From the NCBI RefSeq assembly GCF_029626175.1, contig NZ_JARUBM010000002.1:4605001-4669000 (forward strand): a stretch of 64,000 nucleotides of DNA, in the 5' to 3' direction. The DNA is from Micromonospora sp. WMMD1082 (GTDB lineage Bacteria > Actinomycetota > Actinomycetes > Mycobacteriales > Micromonosporaceae). Under the pieces are notes generated by a model, which was not told where the DNA came from, did no database searches, and worked only from the letters and a program-made list of their open reading frames with translations. Both the position numbers and the translations under genes were made by a program. How positions within the stretch are numbered: the first letter of the stretch is position 1; each line of letters starts with the position of its first letter. This document shows positions 43,368 through 53,156 of the stretch, in pieces.

Positions 43368-44759
43368 TCAGGCGTGCGCGTGCAGCGGCTTGCCGGCGAG
43401 GGCGAGGTGCGCCTCGCCCAGGGCCTCGTTCTGCGTCGGGTGGGCGTGCACGAGCTGTGCCACCTCGCCCGGGTACGCCTCCCAGTTGTAGATCAGCTGC
43501 GCCTCGCCGACCAACTCGCCGACCCGGGCGCCGACCATGTGCACGCCGACCACCGGGCCGTCGGAAACCCGTACGAGCTTCACGAAGCCGGCCGTCTTGA
43601 GGATCTGGCTCTTGCCGTTGCCGCCGAGGTTGTAGTTGTAGGTCTTGACCTTGTCGGCACCGTACTGCTCCTTGGCCTTCGCCTCGGTGAGGCCGACCGA
43701 GGCGAGTTCCGGGTCGGAGTAGGTGACCCGGGGGATGCCCGCCTCGTCGATCACCGCCGGGCTCTGGCCGGCGATCTCCTCGGCGACGAAGATGCCCTGC
43801 TGGAAGCCGCGGTGGGCGAGCTGGAGGCCGGGCACGATGTCGCCGACCGCGTAGACGTTCGGCACGCTGGTGCGCAGCCGCTCGTCGGTCAGCACGTAGC
43901 CGCGGTCGGTCTTCACCCCCTGCTCCTCGTACCCGAGGTCGGCGGTGTTCGGGCCGCGGCCCACGGCGACCAGCAGCAGCTCGGCCTCGACGGTCTCGCC
44001 GCCGGCGATGGTCACCTTGACGCCGTTGTCGGTCTTCTCGACCTTCTCGAAGGGCTTGCCGACCTTGAAGTTGATCTTCCGCTTGCGGAACGCCCGCTCC
44101 AGCGCCTTCGACGACTCCTCGTCCTCGGCGGCGACCAGTCGGGGCAGCGCCTCGACGATCGTCACGTCCACCCCGAAGGACTTCCACACGCTGGCGAACT
44201 CGACGCCGATCACGCCGCCGCCCAGCACGATCGCCGAGGCGGGGACGCGGTCCAGGACCAGGGCGTGGTCGCTGGTGATCACCCGCTCGCCGTCGATCTC
44301 CAGGCCCGGCAGGCTCTTGGCGTACGAGCCGGAGGCCAGCACGACGTTGCGACCGGTGTACCGCTTGCCGTCCACCTCGACCGCGTTCGGCGCGACCAGC
44401 CGGCCGGTGCCCGCCACGAAGGTGATGTCCTTGGCGCCGTTGACCAGGCCCTGTAGGCCCTTGTAGAGCCGGGAGACCACGCCGTCCTTGTACGAGTTGA
44501 CCGCCGCCATGTCGATGCCGACCAGCTCGGCCTTGACCCCGAACTGCTCGGACTCGCGGGTCTGGTCGGCGATCTCGGCGGCGTGCAGCAGCGCCTTGGT
44601 CGGGATGCAGCCGTTGTGCAGGCAGGTGCCGCCGAGCTTGCCCTTCTCGATCAGCGCGACCGTCAGGCCCAGCTGGACGGCGCGCAGAGCGGTCGCGTAA
44701 CCGCCGCTGCCACCTCCGAGGATGACGATGTCGAAGGTTGCGTCGTTCGGCTCGCTCAC
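43368..44759 (-). CDS. lpdA: Dihydrolipoyl dehydrogenase (E3)
   Basis: 463 aa flavoprotein that reoxidises dihydrolipoamide with NAD+. N-terminal FAD motif VILGGGSGGYATALRA; redox-active disulfide in GGTCLHNGCIPTKALL; NAD motif IVLGGGVIGVEFASVW; second FAD motif YAVGDIVPGLQLAHRG; catalytic His-Glu in VHAHPTQNEALGEA. GTG 44759 has GGGAG upstream. It forms an operon with dlaT and also supports the glycine cleavage and oxoglutarate systems. Divergent from the small 109-residue protein gene. Confidence 0.96.
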   Translation of the reverse strand: MSEPNDATFDIVILGGGSGGYATALRAVQLGLTVALIEKGKLGGTCLHNGCIPTKALLHAAEIADQTRESEQFGVKAELVGIDMAAVNSYKDGVVSRLYKGLQGLVNGAKDITFVAGTGRLVAPNAVEVDGKRYTGRNVVLASGSYAKSLPGLEIDGERVITSDHALVLDRVPASAIVLGGGVIGVEFASVWKSFGVDVTIVEALPRLVAAEDEESSKALERAFRKRKINFKVGKPFEKVEKTDNGVKVTIAGGETVEAELLLVAVGRGPNTADLGYEEQGVKTDRGYVLTDERLRTSVPNVYAVGDIVPGLQLAHRGFQQGIFVAEEIAGQSPAVIDEAGIPRVTYSDPELASVGLTEAKAKEQYGADKVKTYNYNLGGNGKSQILKTAGFVKLVRVSDGPVVGVHMVGARVGELVGEAQLIYNWEAYPGEVAQLVHAHPTQNEALGEAHLALAGKPLHAHA

Positions 44760-44938
44760 GTCCAACTCCCAGGTCGCTTCGCTGCATCGGGGGTCACGGT
44801 GGGGTGAGACGGACACACCCCACCTCGGCCATCTTGTCACCACCGCCCGGCACCCGCGTACCGAGGTGCGCAACGACACGTCGCCGCCACGTACGCTTGA
44901 CGTTGCCTTCGACGACGGACGGGTGGGGAGACGGCTCG

Positions 44939-45268
44939 GTGGGACTGTTCCGGCGACGCAAGCGGGCCCGTGCCGCTGACCCTGACCGTACGGCCAATCG
45001 TGCCGACCTGGAGCACCTTGAGAACTTCGTCCGCACCCGCAAGGGCGTCGAGGCGTACATCGAGCCGCGTACCACGGTCACCGAGACCACCGTCATCCTG
45101 ATCGCCGACGACGGTGAGTGGACCCGGCGGCGCATCGACGGGCCGGACGGCGCGCGGCGCTTCGCGTACCGGGTGAGCATCCCGATCTACGACATCGCCC
45201 TGATGGGGTACCCGCAACGCATGCGCGACTACAACGAGCGCCGCAAGCGCCGCCCCGAGCTGTACTGA
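44939..45268 (+). CDS. Conserved small actinobacterial protein next to lpdA
   Basis: 109 aa. A basic start (GLFRRRKRARAADPDR) is followed by a compact domain: LEHLENFVRTRKGVEAYIEP, TVTETTVILIADDGEWTRRRIDG, RFAYRVSIPIYDIALMGYPQRM, and a basic tail. It is soluble, with no catalytic motif. I recognise it as a conserved actinobacterial protein without known function that sits beside lpdA/pepA in Streptomyces. GTG 44939 follows GGGGAG. It ends 20 bases before a large hairpin shared with pepA. Confidence 0.65.
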   Translation: MGLFRRRKRARAADPDRTANRADLEHLENFVRTRKGVEAYIEPRTTVTETTVILIADDGEWTRRRIDGPDGARRFAYRVSIPIYDIALMGYPQRMRDYNERRKRRPELY

Positions 45269-45287
45269 CCCCCGAGTCGCCCGGCAG

Positions 45288-45340
45288 GCGTTAGGAGGGC
45301 CCCTGCTATACCAGGCGATAGCAGGGGCCCCTCATAACGC
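45288..45340. terminator. Long hairpin (dispersed GGGCCCCT-type element) between convergent genes
   Basis: Left arm 45288-45309 (GCGTTAGGAGGGCCCCTGC and on) pairs with right arm 45318-45340 (ATAGCAGGGGCCCCTCATAA and on), with one mismatch and one bulge, around an eight-base loop. It lies one base before the pepA stop and can terminate both genes. Sequence similarity to 16404-16423 suggests a repeat family. Confidence 0.8.
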
Positions 45341-45341
45341 C

Positions 45342-46910
<1,569 letters not shown>

Positions 46911-46969
46911 GGAGGCTGCTCCCGGGCGGGCCGGGCCGGTCGTGTGGTGGCGTACCGGCGGTGGAGTTC

Positions 46970-47026
46970 TCCGGCGGATGATTTACCCGCCGGACGTCAG
47001 TGCTGCCCCGCCGGATCATCCGGCGG
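46970..47026. promoter_or_regulatory. Two CCGGCGG dyads in the pepA-gcvT divergent promoter region
   Basis: TCCGGCGG (46970-46977) pairs with CCGCCGGA (46987-46994) across nine bases; a second perfect palindrome, CCGCCGG-ATCAT-CCGGCGG, lies at 47008-47026. Both arms share the same heptamer, so a dimeric regulator or a folded leader is possible. The second dyad ends 34 bases before the gcvT -10. Confidence 0.4.
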
Positions 47027-47060
47027 TCCCGCCGATGCTAACCAGCCCGGTGCGTCCCGG

Positions 47061-47066
47061 TAAGTT
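47061..47066 (+). promoter_or_regulatory. -10 element (TAAGTT) of gcvT, leaderless spacing
   Basis: TAAGTT is followed by seven bases (GCCACCC) and ATG 47074. A leaderless gcvT leaves no room for a glycine riboswitch. Confidence 0.5.
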
Positions 47067-47073
47067 GCCACCC

Positions 47074-48198
47074 ATGACCGACGTGACCACCGACGCTGCC
47101 GCGACCCGGCTGCGTCGTTCTCCGCTGAGCGAGCGGCACACCGCGCTCGGCGCCAAGTTCGCCCCCTTCGGCGGCTGGGAGATGCCGCTGGAGTACGCCG
47201 GGGGCGGGGTGCTCCGCGAGCACACCGCGGTGCGCACCGCGGTCGGCGTGTTCGACGTGTCACACCTGGGCAAGGTGCGGGTGACCGGTCCGGGGGCGGC
47301 GGCGTTCGTCAACTCCTGCCTCAGCAACGACCTGGGCCGGATCGGGCCGGGCCGGGCGCAGTACACCCTCTGCTGCGACGAGGCGACCGGCGGCGTGGTG
47401 GACGACATCATCGCCTACCTGCACGCCGACGACCACGTCTTCCTCATCCCGAACGCCGCGAACGCCGCCGAGGTGGTGCGCCGGCTGCGCGCCGCCGCGC
47501 CACCGGAGGTCACGGTCACCGACGAGCACGAGGCGTACGCCGTACTGGCGGTGCAGGGGCCGCGCTCGGCGGAGCTGCTGGGCGCGCTGGGCCTGCCCAC
47601 CGGGCACGGGTACATGAGCTTCTCGCCGGCCACCCTCGACGGGGTCGAGCTGACCGTGTGCCGGACCGGTTACACCGGCGAGCTGGGCTACGAGCTGGTG
47701 GTGCCGGCCGGCGACGCGGTCGCGGTCTGGGACGCGCTGTTCGCCGCCGAGCCGGCGCCGCAGCCCTGCGGGCTGGCCGCCCGGGACACGCTGCGCACCG
47801 AGATGGGGTACCCGTTGCACGGGCAGGACCTCTCGCTGGAGATCACGCCGGTGCAGGCCCGCTCGGGTTGGGCGGTCGGCTGGGACAAGCCGGCCTTCTG
47901 GGGTCGCGACGCGCTGCTCGCGGAGAAGGCCGCCGGCCCGGCGCGTACGCTGCGCGGCCTGGTGGCCGTGGAACGGGCCATCCCGCGCCCCGGCATGGCG
48001 GTGTACCACGGTGACACCCGGGTGGGCACGGTCACCAGCGGCACCTTCAGCCCGACCAGGAAGCAGGGCATCGCCCTGGCCCTCGTCGACACCGCTCCCG
48101 CCCTCCCCGACGACACCGAGCTGCACGTCGACGTCCGCAACCGCCGCACCCCCGTCCGCCTGACCCGCCCCCCCTTCATCCACCCCTCCACCACATAA
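47074..48198 (+). CDS. gcvT: Glycine cleavage system aminomethyltransferase (T protein)
   Basis: 374 aa. Transfers the aminomethyl carbon from lipoyl-H protein to tetrahydrofolate, releasing ammonia. Landmarks: [67 protein letters not shown] (folate-binding region), [20 protein letters not shown] with the catalytic Asp-Arg, and VTSGTFSPT. No gcvH, gcvP or lipoyl carrier of that system is nearby. Its dependence on lipoylation fits the lipA/lipB/lpdA setting. The C-terminal [10 protein letters not shown] is Pro-rich. Confidence 0.94.
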   Translation: MTDVTTDAAATRLRRSPLSERHTALGAKFAPFGGWEMPLEYAGGGVLREHTAVRTAVGVFDVSHLGKVRVTGPGAAAFVNSCLSNDLGRIGPGRAQYTLCCDEATGGVVDDIIAYLHADDHVFLIPNAANAAEVVRRLRAAAPPEVTVTDEHEAYAVLAVQGPRSAELLGALGLPTGHGYMSFSPATLDGVELTVCRTGYTGELGYELVVPAGDAVAVWDALFAAEPAPQPCGLAARDTLRTEMGYPLHGQDLSLEITPVQARSGWAVGWDKPAFWGRDALLAEKAAGPARTLRGLVAVERAIPRPGMAVYHGDTRVGTVTSGTFSPTRKQGIALALVDTAPALPDDTELHVDVRNRRTPVRLTRPPFIHPSTT

Positions 48199-48227
48199 CC
48201 CACCCACCCCACCCCACCCCACCACAG

Positions 48228-48290
48228 CGTTGATCATGAAGTTGTTGTCGCGACACGCCGGGCGGAGTGGCAACAACTTCATGATCAACG
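48228..48290. terminator. Perfect 20-bp palindrome containing the stop codon of the next gene
   Basis: CGTTGATCATGAAGTTGTTG (48228-48247) is exactly complementary to 48271-48290, with a 23-base loop. It is less GC-rich than the region. The right arm includes the TGA (48285-48287) of the minus-strand DUF2314 gene. It serves the convergent gcvT and DUF2314 genes and has a half-copy at 31355-31373. Confidence 0.75.
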
Positions 48291-49604
48291 AGGGTCGGTG
48301 GGGTTGGGGCGGGGGTCGGTGGGGCGGGGTTCGCCGGAGTCGAGGACGGCCTGGGTCCAGCCGCCTTCGGTGACGCCGGTGGTGGTGAGGACGGCCCAGT
48401 CGACGATGTCGTCGGCGTCGACGACGACGGGGGAGCCGATACGTACGGTGGGGTCGGTGTTGGCGTCGCTGGCGCTGGCGCCGACGATCCGGTCGGGGGA
48501 GTCCCAGGAGGTGACCCCGGCCCAGACGTACTCGGGGCCGTCGTCGCCCGGCAGGCCGTACTTGACCACCAGCTGGGTCTCGGGCGGCAGCTGCCCGGCG
48601 CGGAACCGGGCCCGGATGTCGGCCAGGCCGGCGCGGGCCGTGGCGATCGCCTGGCTCATCGCGTCACCCTGACGGGCGTAGCGCACGTCGGGCTGGATGC
48701 CCCGGAACAGGGTGGCGCAGGCGGTGGCGAAGTAGCGCCCGGCCGGACCGGGGTGCCCGGCCGGCGGGCGCAGGCTGAGGAACGAGTCGGCGTCCGGGTC
48801 GGTGGCCGGGTCCAGCTCCAGCCGCAGCAGCACCGGCGCGGTCGCCCCGTGCTGCTCCGGATTGCCGTACGCCACCGCGATGTCGTGCCCGGTCACCGTG
48901 GCCAGCACCGGCAGCTGCACGAACGCCGGCACCTCCTCGCCGGTCAGCCCGTCGGTCCAGTCCCGCAGCAACCGCCGGGCGGCGCCGGTCATCACCGCTC
49001 CCCACGCCCGGGTGAGGTGGTCGGGCACGCCCTGGGTCTGCAACTCCAGCAGACCGAAGCGGCGCAACCCCTTGGTGGTGAACCAGAGCCCCTCGGCGTC
49101 CGACGAGTAGGGCACCAGCACCCAGTCGACCAGCCGCACCCGGCCCTGGTCGTCGGGGAGCGAGCGCAGCGCCGCGGCCGGGTCCAGGAACTGCAGGCCG
49201 AAGACGTCCACCACGTCCCCGCGCACCGCCTCGGCGACCGCCGCGGCCACCGCCCGGGCGGCCCACTCGTGCGCCGGGGGCCAGCCCGGCCGGTACTCCG
49301 CCTGCACCACCACCAGGTGGCTCGCCGCGGCCAGCCGGTCCAGTTGCGCCTCGGTGGCGCCGAACGCGGTGAGCAGATCCGGCGGCAACTCGGGGAACTC
49401 GCCGATGGGCCGCACGTCGACGCTCATCAGCGGGCTGTCCAGCATCTGCCGGGCCAACCCGTACACCGGCTCGGCGATCCGCCCGGCCAGGCTGCCCACC
49501 GCCGTACGCGCCGTCACCGACGGCAGCCCCACCGTCGGCACCAGGTAGGTCGCGCTGAGCGACTCCGGGACCGGAACGGGCAGGAAGTCGTCGGTGATGA
49601 GCAT
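48285..49604 (-). CDS. DUF2314-domain protein
   Basis: 439 aa, soluble. The N-terminal about 250 residues are an uncharacterised alpha/beta region (VVVQAEYRPGWPPAHEWAAR, VVDVFGLQFLDPAAALRSLP). The C-terminal part resembles DUF2314: LVVKYGLPGDDGPEYVWAGV, then TSWDSPDRIVG and VVVDADDIVDWAVLTTTG. The extreme C-terminus is a Pro/Asp/Arg repeat (RPTDPRPNPTDPR), and the stop codon lies within the dispersed palindrome. ATG 49604 starts the conserved MLITDDFLPVPVP. No function is assigned. Confidence 0.6.
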   Translation of the reverse strand: MLITDDFLPVPVPESLSATYLVPTVGLPSVTARTAVGSLAGRIAEPVYGLARQMLDSPLMSVDVRPIGEFPELPPDLLTAFGATEAQLDRLAAASHLVVVQAEYRPGWPPAHEWAARAVAAAVAEAVRGDVVDVFGLQFLDPAAALRSLPDDQGRVRLVDWVLVPYSSDAEGLWFTTKGLRRFGLLELQTQGVPDHLTRAWGAVMTGAARRLLRDWTDGLTGEEVPAFVQLPVLATVTGHDIAVAYGNPEQHGATAPVLLRLELDPATDPDADSFLSLRPPAGHPGPAGRYFATACATLFRGIQPDVRYARQGDAMSQAIATARAGLADIRARFRAGQLPPETQLVVKYGLPGDDGPEYVWAGVTSWDSPDRIVGASASDANTDPTVRIGSPVVVDADDIVDWAVLTTTGVTEGGWTQAVLDSGEPRPTDPRPNPTDPR

Positions 49605-49671
49605 GTCGTCCCCTGGGGTGGCCGGCCGGTGCTGTCGTCGCCAGAACGCTACCCGGCACCGCCCGCCCGGC

Positions 49672-50445
49672 TCAGCCGGACAGCACCAGTCCCAGGTAGA
49701 CGAGCGTGGTGACCAGCTCGACGGTCGCGCCGAGCACGTCGCCGGTGATCCCGCCGAGGCGGCGTACCACGTGTCGGAGCAGCCCGGCCGCGACAGCGAG
49801 CGCCACGAGCACGGCCAGCGGCCCCTGCCACGGTCGCCCCGGCACCGCCGCGACCGCCAGCAGCGCGACGGCGGCCGTACCGGCGGCCAGCGCGACCGGC
49901 CCGACGGTGCCGGCGACCAGCGCGCCGAGCCCCTCGGGGCGGGCCGCCGGTACGCCCCGCCGGCAGGCCAGCGTCACACCGAGCCGCCCGGCCGCCGTGG
50001 CGGTCACCACGGCCACCAGCGCCGCCGGCCGGGATCCGCCGGCCAGCTCCGCCAGCGTCGCGGCCTGCACCAGCAGGACGAGCACCAGGGCGACCACCCC
50101 GAACGGCCCCACGTCGGGCTTCTTCATGATCTCCAACGCGGCCGCTCCGCGCCGGTACGACCCGAGCGCGTCCACGGTGTCGGCCAGCCCGTCCAGGTGC
50201 AGCCCCCGGGTGAGCAGGGCACCCGCCGCGACGGTCACCCCGGCGGCCACCAGCGGTGCGGTGACCGCGTCGAGCAGCAGCAGTACGCCGGCCAGCGGTA
50301 CGCCGAGCAGCGCACCGACCGCAGGGGCGAGCGCCATCGCCGTACCGGCCGTGGCCCGGTCGATCCGGCCGGCGCGTACCGGCAGAATGGTGAAGGTGGT
50401 CAACGCCAGCCGCGCCCCGTCACCGGGGCGGGGCTCAGCCGGCAC
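49672..50445 (-). CDS. cobS: Adenosylcobinamide-GDP ribazoletransferase
   Basis: 257 aa integral membrane enzyme. Joins adenosylcobinamide-GDP and alpha-ribazole (phosphate) to give adenosylcobalamin (phosphate), the last assembly step of B12. Landmarks: FTILPVRAGRIDRATAGTAM, TRGLHLDGLADTVDALGSY (acidic metal-binding motif), and IMKKPDVGPFGVVALVLVLL, with about six helices. GTG 50445 overlaps the upstream cobU-cobT gene by 11 bases. The product of that gene supplies both substrates of CobS, so the operon is functionally tight. Confidence 0.93.
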   Translation of the reverse strand: MPAEPRPGDGARLALTTFTILPVRAGRIDRATAGTAMALAPAVGALLGVPLAGVLLLLDAVTAPLVAAGVTVAAGALLTRGLHLDGLADTVDALGSYRRGAAALEIMKKPDVGPFGVVALVLVLLVQAATLAELAGGSRPAALVAVVTATAAGRLGVTLACRRGVPAARPEGLGALVAGTVGPVALAAGTAAVALLAVAAVPGRPWQGPLAVLVALAVAAGLLRHVVRRLGGITGDVLGATVELVTTLVYLGLVLSG

Positions 50446-52447
50446 GCGTGCCCTGCTCCGCCGGCCGCACCGGTTCGGTGCTGGTCGGGCCCGGACCGGC
50501 CGGCTCCGGCTCGCGGAAGTCGGGCTCGGCGTCCCCGGCGGGCGCCGGCTCGCCGTCGTCCGCACCGTCGCGGCCGTCCCCGACACCGCCCTCAGCGCCG
50601 TCCCCGGCGTCGGTGTCGTCCCCGGCGTCGTCCCCGGCGTCGGTGTCGTCTCCGGCGTCGGCGTCCTCGCGGGACGGCCTGGGCGGCAGCGTGGCGGCCA
50701 GCGCCAGCACCGAGCGCAGCAGTGGCAGCACGGTCAGCGCGTTGGCCCCCTCACCGAGATCCAGCCGCAGCTCGGTCAGCGGGGTCAGGCCGAGCACGTC
50801 GGCGGCCAGCTTGACGGCGGGGTGCCCGCCGTGGTCGGCCAGCAGGCACCAGTGCCGGGCCTGCCCGGCCAGATCCCGGCTGACCATGGCGGCGGCCACG
50901 CCGACGGGACCGTCCAGCAGCACCGGCGTGCGGCGGGCGGTCGCGCCGAGCAGGATGCCGGTGGCGACCGCGACATCCCCGCCGCCCAGCTCGGCCAGCA
51001 CGTCCCGCGCGTCGCGGGCGGAGCGACGGGTGCGGTGCAGCGCGTCCCGGACCGCCGCGCAGCGGGCCATCCACGCCACGTCGTCGATCTCGCCGCCCCC
51101 GCCGACCACCCGGGCGAGCACGGCCGGCGGTTCGGCCCCGGCGGTCGCGGCCAGTACCGCGGCCGCCGTGGCCTCGGTGCCGGCACCGCACGCGGCCAGC
51201 ACCAGCAGTTGTACGCCGGCGTCCGCCGCCTCCTCGGCCAGCCGCCAGCCGTAGCGCAGGGCCGACTCCACCTCTTCGACGCTCAGCGCCGCATCGTGCT
51301 CGATCGGTGCGGCGGCGGGGGCGTCCACCACCTGCAGACCCGCACCGCTCTCGGCGGCGAGCCGGGCGAGCACGCCCTGACCCGCGCGAGCCTGCTCGGC
51401 CCGCCGGGCCGACTCGCCGGCCACCGTGCCGGCGGCGACGCCACCGGCGTGGTCGCCGTGCAGCAGCAGCACCCGCACGGACCGCCAGGGCGCCGGAGTG
51501 GGCGTGCCCTGGGTGGCGGCGGCGAACGAGACCACCTGTTCCAGCACGCCGAGGCCGGTGCCGGGCATGTCCAGGGTGGCCAGCCGCTCCACGGCCTGCG
51601 GGCCGGCGTACTCGTCGGGCATGGGTAGCTGCATGCCGGGCTGGATGACCAGGCCGGTCGCGGCCACCGGGAGGGCCATGGTGGGCGCCGTCCAACCGGT
51701 GCTGGCGGGGGAGTCGGGCGCGGGTGCGGTGGGCATCTCCGGTGTGGTCACCGGCGGCGACTCGGGCAGCTCCGGGCCGCTGCCGTTGACCGGCTGCGTG
51801 CCGGTGGGGCCGACCTGGGCGGGCACGGTGGCCCCGGTGCCGGCCGGGCCGAGCCCGACGGTGGCCGGGGTGAGCCGGACGGTGCCGGGGGTGGGCTCGG
51901 CGGCGGCCGGCTTCAGCCGGCAAGGCTGGCCGGCGACCACCAGGACCACGGCGTCGCACGCGTCCGCGACGGCCCGGTTGACCGCGCCGAGCGCGTCGGT
52001 GAACGCCCGGCCCAGCGGCGTGGTGGGCACCAGGGAGAGCCCGACCTCGGGGCTGACCAGCACCAGCCGCGCGGGACAGGACCGCACGGCCGCGGCCAGC
52101 TCGTCGATGGTGGCGGTGTCGTCGGCCGGCTGGTGGGCCGGATCGAGCAGTACGGTCACCCAGCCGCCGAGGTCATCGACGAGCAGCGTCTCGTCCGGCC
52201 CGGCGGTGGCGATCACGTCGGCGAGCCGGCGCGGGTCGCTCGCGGTCTCCTCGGTGCGCCAGGTCTCCGGCCGGCGGGCGCGGTGCGCGGCGAGGCGGGC
52301 CGCCCACTCCGGGTCGTCGTCGCCCGCGCCGGCGGTGGCCACGTAGCGGACCGTGGCCGCGCCGGCCACCAGGGACTCGGCGAACTCCGACTTGCCGGAA
52401 CGGATACCGCCGAGGACCAGAAGCGTGTTCCACCCGTCTAGGGACAT
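50435..52447 (-). CDS. cobT: CobU-CobT fusion: adenosylcobinamide kinase/guanylyltransferase and nicotinate-nucleotide:DMB phosphoribosyltransferase
   Basis: 670 aa. Residues about 1-180 are CobU: P-loop LVLGGIRSGKSEFAESLV, VRYVATAGAGDDDPEWAARL, LLVDDLGGWVTVLL and VSPEVGLSLVPTTPLGRAF. A Pro/Thr/Gly-rich linker of about 90 residues follows. From about 275 the CobT domain appears: LLLHGDHAGGVAAGT, LLVLAACGAGTEATAAAV, GGGDVAVATGILLGATARR and ADHGGHPAVKLAADVLGLTP. A disordered acidic tail (DAGDDTDAGDDAG repeats) ends the protein. The fusion puts GDP activation of cobinamide and alpha-ribazole synthesis in one polypeptide. ATG 52447 lies seven bases after TAAGGT. Confidence 0.9.
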   Translation of the reverse strand: MSLDGWNTLLVLGGIRSGKSEFAESLVAGAATVRYVATAGAGDDDPEWAARLAAHRARRPETWRTEETASDPRRLADVIATAGPDETLLVDDLGGWVTVLLDPAHQPADDTATIDELAAAVRSCPARLVLVSPEVGLSLVPTTPLGRAFTDALGAVNRAVADACDAVVLVVAGQPCRLKPAAAEPTPGTVRLTPATVGLGPAGTGATVPAQVGPTGTQPVNGSGPELPESPPVTTPEMPTAPAPDSPASTGWTAPTMALPVAATGLVIQPGMQLPMPDEYAGPQAVERLATLDMPGTGLGVLEQVVSFAAATQGTPTPAPWRSVRVLLLHGDHAGGVAAGTVAGESARRAEQARAGQGVLARLAAESGAGLQVVDAPAAAPIEHDAALSVEEVESALRYGWRLAEEAADAGVQLLVLAACGAGTEATAAAVLAATAGAEPPAVLARVVGGGGEIDDVAWMARCAAVRDALHRTRRSARDARDVLAELGGGDVAVATGILLGATARRTPVLLDGPVGVAAAMVSRDLAGQARHWCLLADHGGHPAVKLAADVLGLTPLTELRLDLGEGANALTVLPLLRSVLALAATLPPRPSREDADAGDDTDAGDDAGDDTDAGDGAEGGVGDGRDGADDGEPAPAGDAEPDFREPEPAGPGPTSTEPVRPAEQGTRAG
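50601..50666 (-). repeat. In-frame 18/12-bp repeat encoding the acidic tail of CobU-CobT
   Basis: Top-strand units TCCCCGGCGTCGGTGTCG occur at 50601-50618 and 50631-50648, with a shortened 12-base unit between and a variant at 50649-50666. They encode alternating Asp/Gly/Ala/Thr residues. Confidence 0.75.
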
Positions 52448-52454
52448 GCTGCGT

Positions 52455-52460
52455 ACCTTA
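52455..52460 (-). promoter_or_regulatory. -10 element (TAAGGT) of the cobU-cobT-cobS operon, leaderless spacing
   Basis: TAAGGT, seven bases, then ATG 52447. No B12 riboswitch is visible and a leaderless transcript would exclude one. Confidence 0.5.
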
Positions 52461-52522
52461 CGGCCAGCCGGGCGGCGGAGGCAGCACAGGTACGCCGCCC
52501 CACCGCCCGTCGCCCGGTGGGC

Positions 52523-52729
52523 TCAGCGCCGCTCGGGGGCCTGGTAGAGGTAGTCGTTCGGGTTGACGTTCGCGGGCTTCGGGTCCTCCTGCCAGGCGCC
52601 CTCGCCGGGACGCGCGACCAGGGCGTCGACCAGTTCCTGCCGGTCCATCTCCCGCGCACCCTCGACTCCCCCGCGTACCGCGATGTCGCGCAGCTCCTCG
52701 GTGTCCATCTCCGGTATCGGTCTGGTCAT
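52523..52729 (-). CDS. Small protein with a Rho-N/SAP-like helical motif
   Basis: 68 aa. The segment MDTEELRDIAVRGGVEGARE-M-DRQELVDAL has the spacing of Rho N-terminal/SAP-like helix-extended-helix motifs, which bind nucleic acids. The rest (GAWQEDPKPANVNPNDYLY) is polar. ATG 52729 has GGGAGG nine bases upstream. It stands alone between the cob operon and a divergent small gene. Nucleic-acid binding is inference from the motif pattern only. Confidence 0.55.
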   Translation of the reverse strand: MTRPIPEMDTEELRDIAVRGGVEGAREMDRQELVDALVARPGEGAWQEDPKPANVNPNDYLYQAPERR

Positions 52730-52955
52730 CGCCACCTCCCGTACGAAGGGTCTGTCCACCGGGGCGTACCCGGCGCGGGCGCGGTTCAGTCGCGGCGCGT
52801 GGACCCGCCCGCCGGACCGACGCGGCGGCTGCGTTCCCCGGCCACGGTCGACGGCTCCGGTCCTCGACGGCCACGGTCCGGGTCGCCCGACGGGCGGGCG
52901 ACTACGCTGGCGAGGGTCCGTCCCACGGGACACAGCGGCGAGGGGAGACGCGCAC

Positions 52956-53156
52956 ATGGCGTGGAGCTGGCGGTACGAGGGCGTCGACGGCGAGTCGGTC
53001 GACGGGCCGGCCGAGTCGTTCGGGAGTCAGGCGGACGCCGAGTCCTGGATCGGCCAGAGCTGGCGGGAGCTCGCGGCGTCCGGCGTCACCTCGGTCGCGC
53101 TCCTCGAGGATGATCGGGTGGAGTACCGGATGAGCCTGCTGCCCGTGGCGGAGTGA
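52956..53156 (+). CDS. Small conserved acidic protein coupled to the M50 protease
   Basis: 66 aa: AWSWRYEGVDGESVDGPAES, then FGSQADAESWIGQSWRELAA, then SGVTSVALLEDDRVEYRMSL. It is soluble, rich in Asp/Glu/Trp, with no known catalytic motif; I recall similar short proteins in many actinomycetes without assigned function. GGGGAG precedes ATG 52956. Its TGA overlaps the ATG of the protease gene (TGATG at 53154-53158), so the two are translationally coupled. Confidence 0.65.
   Translation: MAWSWRYEGVDGESVDGPAESFGSQADAESWIGQSWRELAASGVTSVALLEDDRVEYRMSLLPVAE

Noticed and set aside
41418..44456. A 1012-codon open frame on the plus strand opposite dlaT and lpdA
   Set aside because: It is antisense to two certain genes and has no recognisable domain. 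In DNA this GC-rich, with strong codon bias, the opposite strand often stays open by chance; the repeated KPEP/Glu-rich linkers add to this.
46911..47073. Glycine riboswitch upstream of gcvT
   Set aside because: No typical glycine aptamer core is seen, and the -10 at 47061-47066 lies seven bases before ATG, leaving no leader. The two dyads are better read as protein sites.
52448..52522. Cobalamin riboswitch for the cobU-cobT-cobS operon
   Set aside because: No B12-box-like sequence was seen, and the -10 at 52455-52460 implies a leaderless transcript.
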